Positions 6,741 through 16,100 of a stretch of DNA of 18,488 nucleotides are shown piece after piece (position 1 is the stretch's first letter; each line of letters opens with the position of its first letter). Origin of the DNA: JABDOU01 sp041609995 (lineage in GTDB: Bacteria > Actinomycetota > Acidimicrobiia > Spongiisociales > SHLN01). The stretch lies in the NCBI GenBank assembly GCA_041609995.1, contig JBFIPU010000049.1:1-18488 (forward strand), written 5' to 3'. Below the pieces are notes generated by a model. That model was given only the letters and a program-made list of their open reading frames with translations. It had not been told where the DNA came from and ran no database searches. Position numbers and translations under genes: made by a program.

Positions 6741-7136
6741 AGTTCCTCCAGCGCCGAGTATCCACGCAGAGTGACCGGTCGGGTAGAGCCAAATGTCCCG
6801 AATACGGTTGTGCACGCTATGCGAGCCGCGGTTGGTTTTCAGAAACGGCTAGGCACCGGAGTCCTCCGTGAAGCCCATCTCGAAAAGACGAACTCGATCG
6901 TCGATTGAGGGGACCTGAAAGGACGCAGCCAGGTGCGTCGCGGTGAGGCAGTGGCGGCTCTCAACAGGTGGCAGGCACCCGAACGGTGAGACGGTCATCA
7001 AAGAGTGGCCGAGAATGGAGAAACCCGCCACATCTCGTTGACAGCAACCTTGCGAGCCGTACGTTGATGGGCAGCACCGAGTGGAGCGCATATCAATTTC
7101 AGGGCGGGAAGCAGAAGTGGCTCCACTACAGCGGGA
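6741..7136. promoter_or_regulatory. 396-bp divergent intergenic region between the two surface-protein genes
   Basis: No credible gene is seen. It holds the Shine-Dalgarno of the leftward gene at 6741-6749. For the rightward gene there is a candidate promoter: a perfect TTGACA (7038-7043), 16 nt, then TACGTT (7060-7065), giving a leader of about 65 nt. Just upstream of it lies an inverted repeat GTGGC (7005-7009) / GCCAC (7027-7031) that could be an operator. No known riboswitch was recognised in the leader. Confidence 0.4.
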
Positions 7137-10100
7137 GTGTCGTTCGTCATCATCATGGCGATGGTCTCATCGATATTCGGCTCCGCACTTCCGGGCGCTG
7201 CGCAACAGCCTCCGACAGAAGACCCGGCTGCGGTCGAGGTGCGCCTCGGTCTGATTTCACTTGGTAGGGCTTTCGGTGGCCTTGCTGCCGTCGACCCTCT
7301 TGCCACGCCGATTCCGATCACCAGCGTGGCGATACGCGACGTACTGAACCTTGATAGACAGCTGGCCGACCGCGTCAACGACGCGCTGTTAGGCGAGTCG
7401 GTGACTCTTGACAACATCGATGAGCTGGTTTCCTCTCCGGACCCCACGGCACTGAGGATGGAGGATGTGACCCCGGCGGCTAGCCCCCCGGAATACCGAG
7501 AGTGGGATCTGACGCTGGCTCTCCCAGGTGCGACGACCGTTCCGCTTCTATACCAAGAAGAACGGCTGGTGTTCGGCACAGGTGAACTCGAAGGGGAACT
7601 CGCAGCCGAGCTCACAGGCACACTCCGTCTCCGCTACGACCCGGCCGCGCAGCCGCTGCAGAGATTCGCCGTGATCGGGGACAGCGTTTTGAACATTCGT
7701 GCGTGGACTCGCCCTGGGTCTTCCCAGACGGACGTAGCACAAGATTTGAACATTCGCGAGTTCCTGGCCGTAGATGGCTTTGTGGAGGTCGAGGTCGAAG
7801 GGGAGGTCGCCGCTGGTCAGGGCATGAAGGTCGATGCCGAGATGAGTGTGCGAATGCGAGATCCGAATGGACGCGGGCTCCTCGTGCGAGAAGACCTGGA
7901 GCTGGGTCTGGCCCAAGATCTGTTTACCGAAGACGGCGTGGATGACGTCGGTAATCCACTGAAGCAGTTCGACAACGACGCAGTGGACGTGGGTCTCGAG
8001 TTGAACGCAGATTTGATTACCGCAGCTGGTCCGCATGGAACGATCACGGTCGGCCCCAAGGCACCGGAGGATCAGGGACCTTTCGCCGCCGTGAAGATCG
8101 ATCGGGGTGAGGATCTGGCTCTGCTGAGCTCCGTCCAATTTGCTGACGCCGTGGGCGCATTTGGCCGCTTTGCGAACGCTGTCGCCGTCATAGAGGGCAG
8201 CGTCGATGCTCGGCTGCCACTGCTCAACGCTCGGCTCACGGACCTTCACGACCCAGGTAAGCGACTTGCGTCGCTACTCCAGGAACAGGCGCTTATCCGC
8301 GTGGTGTGTGGCGCCGCCGACACCATTCCGCCAACAGGTGTCCCGCGGCCGGGACACGTTCAATATTGCCAAGCAATCACGGCCGGTCTCGAGCCGGACC
8401 CGAGCAAAGGGGTCACGTGGTCGAGCTTGTCCGGCATCGATCCCACGCCCGTGGCCAACGCTTCTCGGACAGTTGGCGCTAACCCCACCGCCAATATTGC
8501 CCTGCCGCCCGGCGGAACCGGGTTTCCGCATCTGGTCGTCGACTTCCAAACCGAGGACGGGACGCGCTACCGGGGCCGCAGCGTTATCAACTCGGTACAG
8601 ACTCTGGGTGCCGTGCTCGATTCCATCGGATTGACGGGCCAGGTCACATACGACTCCACGCTTCGTTCCCTCGAGGTCGCTGTGCGCGATGAGGAAACAA
8701 CTCGAGATCTCACTGTCACGACTGGAAGTGCTCCCAGTCTTGGGCCCCTGACCGGACTCCAGGGCCTTTGCGCAGCACGTGTCCTGGATGCGGCAGATCC
8801 TCCGCTCCGCGAATGTCCGCGTGGTGGTGACGAACCAGATCCGAACACCCCGTCGCAACGTCCCGGTCCAGACCAGACAGTGGTCGCTCTTTCAGCGACG
8901 GGCCGATTGTTCGATGCAACCTTCGGCCTGGGCCTCGGCGCCGCCGAAGAGGAATCCTCACGTGCTGACGTGTATTTGAAACCGGGGCCGAACGACGAGA
9001 TTTGGCGCATAGCCGGCCTCACCGCGACCTTGCCCCAACCGGCCCCCATGGTGGCTCGCATCGGCTTCTTGAAGACCAATGTTGATTTGACTGCACTCAC
9101 GCTCCAAAGTCCGCCGGATGCCGCTGCGGCGCTGGTGACCCTGGACACGAGCCAGGAAGTTGTGCTTGGTGGTGATCCGACGAGAACAGTCGACGGGGCC
9201 GTATACGTGAGTAGCTTGCTGGCGAAGGCCAAGCCGAACGATGAAGATCCGCTGACAAGTTCGCCCGGTGATCTAATACCCGCTGAGCTGCAGCCGGAGG
9301 TGACATACGCCGTTCAGGTTGACGCCGATCTGCAAGTGAGCGATGCACCCACCGTCACTGCCCCACGCAGCCGTCTTCTGGATCAAACCGCTCAGCTGAC
9401 TGCTCGCTGGACCGGTCTCCGTGATGAGCCTTCTGTGGTCACCGGAGCCGACTATGAGGCGTTGAGACTTCTCGACCTGCTTCCAGAGGTACGCGGCGTC
9501 TTCGATGTTGCGGAGCCGGTAGCGGAGATGGTTGACGACAGCGCGGACTTTGAGCGGGACTTCGGTATCGATGCGGGCCTTCCAGAAACCGATGAAGGAC
9601 GCGTCGTCACTCGCACCCTTGAAGATCTGACCAGTGGCGAAACGTGTTTTGAGTTCCGGGTTCTAGGCCACAATCGGCTGGAATGCTTGGACGGTCCGTT
9701 ACGCGACGCCGGCTTCACCGCCGGGAACGCTTACATGGTGCGAGGTGATGACACGTTCCTGCGCGATGTATTGCTTGACGATCTCGCCACCGTCACCACC
9801 ATTTTCGCGACGCCCGAAGATTCACTCGGAGCGCAAGAGACGTTCCCCCTTCTGGACCTGAATCCACCTGATATCAGTGAAATCGAAGGATCGGCCCGCA
9901 GTCAGACAGAAGAGCTGGTCAGCAGGTTGTTCAAAGCCGGCAATGATCCCGATGACCCTCTGAACTTCGAGGTGTCGACGCTGCAGGGCTTCGCACAGGC
10001 GATTGATGAGTTGCATGATGCCGGAGTGGCGCCTGCTATCAGCATCTCAGGCATCGATTTGAGCACTTCGCCACCAGAGTTCATGTTCTCATTGGCTACG

Positions 10101-13100
10101 GACGAGCCGGTGCCGACCGAGGTCGAAGCTCCTTTGCGCATCAAGGTAGGCGACGGGCTGTTGCGAGTCGTCGAAGAAGTCGATGGCGAGGCCAGAGACA
10201 AGAGTCTTGCGGTCTCGACGGAGTCCACGATTGTGGTCAAACTCGCAATCGATTTGGCGACCGGCACCACCAAGGTGCACCGGAGTACGGCTGTTACCGA
10301 ATCCGTCACGGGCGTTGCCGGCGGATCGGCCACGATGGCGAACGCTGACGCCGTCCTGGGCTCGGTCGCTGCGAACGTGGGTGATCTTGCAGATATCGCA
10401 CTAGCCGTTGGTGTCGAAGCGAGGACAGCCTCCGAACCGGCAAGCGCCGAGTGGACCTCGCTAGCTGATTTTCGCGGTGTCCTCGAAATGCACAGAGCCA
10501 GGCTCGGCGATGCCCCGGACTGTGAGGTTGCCGCCGCTCTGAATCCATCAGCCGCGGCCTGCGCCAAAGTCCCGCTTCTCGATGATGAAGGTGACGCCCT
10601 GACGGTTGTCGAGGTGCAGCTGATGGCCACTGATTCATCAGGAGGTGCCGGCGCTCCGGCGGTAGATCCCGGGGACCAGCCTCTCGCCTATCGATTCTTG
10701 GCTGAGGGTCTGGGTTTCTATACGGATGATCTGGAGGCCGCACTCGACGGAAACCTGGCAGGATCGGGAGATCCGCTTTCGGCCCCGCTCATCGGCACGC
10801 GACTCGACGCCGGTCTCGGCATAGTGGCCTCGTTCGAGGCCTTCACCGGCCAAGCCCGTGCCAACCTCTCCGACATCACCCTCGGCGAGGATGCGTCTGC
10901 CGCTGAGCTGATGACGCAGCTCGGGGAAGCCATAAACACCGCCGCCGACGCAGCCGGTGTCACCCCGACCGAAGCGATGGACGCCCCGACGTTCACATGC
11001 GGCGATGCCTGCCCGGCAGATCCGACCGTGGCGCAAATCGACAAGATCACCATGCCGTTGAGATTGCACCGGGAAGTATTCGCCACGTCCCCCGGGCAGG
11101 TGCCGTTCTCGACCGGCTTGGCTGGAGCTCCACTTCACAGTGACCTTCCGGTCGAGACCTGGGGGAGTTGGGACCTCAACGTCAATATCGGCATCGAACG
11201 GGGCAAAGGCCCGATCCTTTCCTTCGGAACGGACCCGGTTTTGGATTTGAACGTGAACGCGAAGCTCCCCGAGAAGGATGCTCCGACCTGCCACGAATGG
11301 ACACGTTCCTCCGCGAATGAGGCCCTCCGTGCCCTGGGTGTTCCCACAGATGCCGACACACGTTGCATCGACGCCCTGGTCGGGTACTTGCCGTCGGTGC
11401 TCGTAGATCTTGGTGACACAGGGGCCGAAGTCGGCGTGTCAGTCGACGTGGCTCCAGACCAAAAGAATAGGGACGTATCGCTTCCCGAACTCATCGGTCC
11501 GACGCTACCGGCGACTACCACCCTGGATGGGTCCGGGGAGCTGGATGTCTACTTCGAATCATGGGCGAGCGAGCTCGGAATGTTCGACGTGCTCGGCACC
11601 GTTTCTCTGGCTTGGACGTCAGCCGATGGATATCGCGATCTCGAATACGGAAGCCTCTATCTCGACGCGGGTACGGTCAAACAGCTGTTGTTCCCCGGCT
11701 TTCAACAAGTCAAGGAATGGCTCAATCCCTTGAATCCGGCGATCGAGGCGCTACAGACGCCGGTCCCGGTGATCAGCGACATCTCGGAGCTGGTGGGGGA
11801 AGGTCCGGTGACGTTGTTGTCCATCCTGGTCGCGCAGGGCGGCTCTGCCGAGATGGTCAGCAGGATCGTGGCGTTCAGGCAGGCGGTCGACTCGTTGGCG
11901 GAACCGGGAGACGAAGTCGATCTCATCGCCCTTGGATCAACCGCCGCGCAGGGAGGCAGCTTCAGTCTGGAACCCGACGATCTCAAGTTTGTTGTTGGGT
12001 GTCCCACCAAGCCTTCAGTGTCTGCCAAGTGTGGTGAGGATGATCGAAACAAGAAGAAGGACACCGACGACCCGAAGAAGCCCAAGGCCAAGCAAGCCGG
12101 CAAGGGCCTTTTGAACCGCGCTAAGGACTCCGCTCAGACGGGCACGTATTTCAGCGTTCCAAGCGTGAACTTCCCGGTTCTCACGGATGCGAGTGAGGTG
12201 TTCAAGCTTCTCTACGGTACGGGTGACACGGCGCTGGTCTCCGTGGATTTCGGGGCTATGGGAGGCACGGTCAGCTGGGAGAAGGAGTTCGAACCGGGAT
12301 GGCCGGTGGGGCCGGTCAGGGTTGTACCTTCGATCGCCCTCTCCTTTGGCATCGAGGCCCACTTCGCGGTCGGATTCGATACTTACGGGTTGACCCAGCG
12401 GGTCAGGGCACTCGAAACGCCAGGCGATGTGAGCGCGCTATCGGACTTGAGCCTCGAGCGCGGCGAGGTGTTCATGGAGGGCTTCTTCGTCGACGATCGA
12501 ATCGAGAAGGCGCCTAGCGGCTGGTGTTTCGGGTTACGACAGGCAGAGGTGACATCGAACTGTCCTCAGTCCAACGAGGACCAGCCTGAAATCCAATTCA
12601 CCGTCACGGCCAGCGCGGGAGCGAGCATTTCGATTGGATTTGCCTCGGCTGGGGTGGTCGGGAGCGTGGTGGTCGACTTGTCGCTCGATGTGTTCGATCC
12701 CAACGGTGACGGCCGTCTACGCGTCGACGAGTTCGCAGGCGGATCTGGAGGCAATGATTGCGCCTTCGATGTGTCATCAGGGATTCAGTTCTTGCTCGAA
12801 GTCGTGCTTTCCCTCGATCTCGGGTTCTTCAGTACCGAGGCTTCTTGGACGCTTGTCGAATCGCCGCGCGTCAAGATCTTCGAGTTCGCATGTGATCCGC
12901 CCCCCAAGCCGAAGCTCGCCACCGCAGATACTGAGTCCGAGACCCTTTACCTCAATATGGGCAGCCGGGCGACCGATCGCGGCGGCAACCTCGAGGGTGA
13001 GATAAACGAGTCCTTCACCGTTCGTCAAATCGACCTGGACGACTCTGGAAATGCCCGAATTGAGGTTGCTGCATTCAAGCAGGTACAGACCTTCGTCCTG

Positions 13101-16100
13101 GGTCCATGTGCCCCTAAATCGTGTGACCCACCGACGCCTCAGTCTCCTCCTGCTGAGTGGACCATTGTCGCCGACGGTTCGACCGGAGCGGACAAAATCC
13201 GCTTTCACCCGGGACAGGTGATGGAGGTGGCGACCGACGGCGCGATCAGCGTTCGAACGGTGCCCTTTACGCTGCCTGTGATTGCGTCGGGGGGAGCCGG
13301 CAATGATGAGATCGTCGGTGGTGACGGCGCCGACCAGCTATACGGCGATCGGGTGTTGCTCGCAGAGGATCGTCTCACCTTAAAGGTCGATGTAGACGAG
13401 CCGGCCGGGTCTGGAAACGACACGATTGACGCTGGAGCCGGTGATGACTTCATCTCGGCAGGTGCGGGGAACGACACTGTCACCGCCGGACCAGGGCAGG
13501 ACGACGTTCGGGGAGGTTTGGGCGCCGATAACATCGACGGTGGGGCAGGCGCCGACCGCGTGGTGGGTGGCCCCGACAACGACCGTCTGTCAGGTGGGCC
13601 CGGCCTCGACCCGTTGTCGTTGTTTCCGACGACAGATGCGGCATTCATCGCCAGTCTGCTCGACAGCGGCGATCTCGTGGTTGGCGGCTCCGGTTCAGAC
13701 AACGTTGAGGGAGGAAACGGGTCCGATATCGTGATCGGTGGGGACCTGAATTCTGTATTCGACCGGGATTGGTCTGATGATGAGACCACTGGTGGGCTGC
13801 AAGCAGCAGCAGGGTTCACTGTGACGGGTGTTGATCCCGACAACAAATTGGTTCAGGTATTGATTGACAGCGCGTTGACCGTGTCCTTGCCGACGGACGC
13901 CCAGTTCCGAGCCGATTGTTCTTTGCAGGGTGCGCCGGCCGACGCCGGCGACATCGACTTGGTGAGCGGTGGCCCGGATCGTGACTACCTCCTCGGTGGC
14001 CGAGGGCCCGATCGATTGGAAGGTGGGGCCGGCAACGATTTGTTATGTGGTCGGGCCGGTGATGATCTTCTCATCGGCGATGGCGCAGGCGCCAAAGGCG
14101 ACGACGAGCTCCGCGGTGGCGACGGCCGTGACCGGCTGTATGGCCAGGGCGGGATGGACACCCTCCATGGTGATGCCGATGATGACCTTCTCCGGGGTGG
14201 TCCCGGTCCAGATACGCTCGAAGGCGGCTTGGGGGCCGACCTACTGCTCGGCGAGGAAGGTGCCGACACGCTCTACGGGGACATCGCGGGTCGAAACTCC
14301 GGCGCTGGAGCAGGTGATGCCCGGTCTATCAGGTGTTACGTGGAGACCCGGATCGTTGATCGGATGGTCGATCTGAATGGAGATCTCGTTGGTGACGCCA
14401 ATGACGATGGTCAACTCGAAGGTATGCAGGTCATTGACGGGCGAGTGCTTGCAGCCGACGGGGGCTGGTTCACCGGTGCGTTGGGAAGCTATGTCTTTCA
14501 TGACGGGCTCGTGGATTTGGACGGCGACGGCAACCTTGGCGGCAGCCCAGGCACTGGGGTGGCTGCTGATAACGGCCTTGTTGCTTTGGCGGGCATGGCT
14601 GGAGCAATCGGCGACGGCGACTGCATCTTCGGTGGTGCAGGGGCTGATCCCCACATCAAGGGCCAAGGCGGCGGCGACTTCCTACACGGGGGTGAAGGCT
14701 CCGATCCGGACATTGACGGCGGACCAGGTAACGACTTCGTGCGGGGATGGGACGGTGACGATCGGGTGTTGGGAGGTCCCGGCGATGATCTCGTCGTCGG
14801 AGATGGAGGAGACGACACGATCGAAGGTAACGCAGGCAACGATCGTATCCGTGGAGGCGAAGGTGACGATCGCCTCATCGGTGGATCACAGGTTGCGGCG
14901 GCCGACGGCGAGGACACTCTATTGGGCGGACGGGGCTCGGATGTGCTTGCTGGAGAGAACGCAGTCATTCGCGATTGGATCGCCGGCGATCCTGCCTCTC
15001 CCATCGAGGGCACCTACGTTGAGCTCATCGGTTCACCCGGCGGGCAACCTGCAGACGCCTCGGATCCGTGGTGGGACGAGCTCTATGGCGGCTTCGATGA
15101 AGACTGGGTGTTTGGCCAGGAAGGGAACGACCTGGTGCGTGGCGGGCAGGACAACGATTATGTGGAGGCCGGCCCCGGATCAGATGTTGTGTTGGGCGAT
15201 GCCGGAGACGACCTATTGATCGGAGGTAGCTCGGTCAATCCTGCCACCTCCGGCGGTGCAATTGTTGATGGACGCTCAGGCGGCGGTGCCCCCGACGGTG
15301 CCGACACGATCCTTGGTGATGGCGGCCCAGATGGTTTGCTGGGTGCTGATGTGTTGATTGGCGACAATGGAACGCTTACGAGGATCGCAGCGGCGGAAGC
15401 CGATCACCTGGTTCAGCTCGCCGACGTTGGGTTTGCTGCACCCGGCAGATTCGGGAATGACACGCTGATCGGTGACGGCCGCCCAGGGAGCTACTCGTTG
15501 ATCGGCGGAGGCAATCCGCCACCGGACGACGGCACTCTGCTGTGGTGCGCTGCTCTCGAACCCTCAGTGGTTTCAGGCGCTCATCAGACGAATGATCATC
15601 TATTCGGCCAAGCCGGCGACGACTGTCTCGCAGGCGGCGGTGGCGACGACTACTTCGAGGGCGGTCGAGGCGCTGACCGCATAGCAGGTGGGGCCGGGCG
15701 TGATGACATCATCGGAGGCGGCTCGGCGACCGACGGGCGACCGACGGGAGATGACGGCCGTCGACTACGCGAGTCTTTCGATCGCGACAACGATCCGTCC
15801 GGGCTCGTCGACAATACAGCAGCAGGCCTTGCTGACGCCGGAGATGAAATAAGCGGCGGCCCGGATGATGATGTTGTGCTGGGCGACAACGGCCGTATCA
15901 CGCGACCCTGGACTGGTGACCCACTCCGTCACGTCGCGATGGCCGACATCAGGCCCGGCCACACATCCGGGTCCGACATCATCTTTGGCGGAAGTGGCAA
16001 TGACGTTCTCTATGGCCAGCTCGACGACACCGCGGGGGTGGGTCGCGCCGCCCTCGGAACGGGGGATGTGCTCGAAGGTGAGGATGGCTCCGACGTGCTG

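Noticed and set aside
6900..7060. Possible riboswitch in the region upstream of the giant gene
   Set aside because: I compared it by eye with c-di-GMP, c-di-AMP and cobalamin riboswitch core motifs and found none; most of the region lies upstream of the predicted transcription start.
6849..7091. 80-aa minus-strand frame in the divergent intergenic region
   Set aside because: No ribosome site, no recognisable features, and it overlaps the best promoter candidate for the giant gene.
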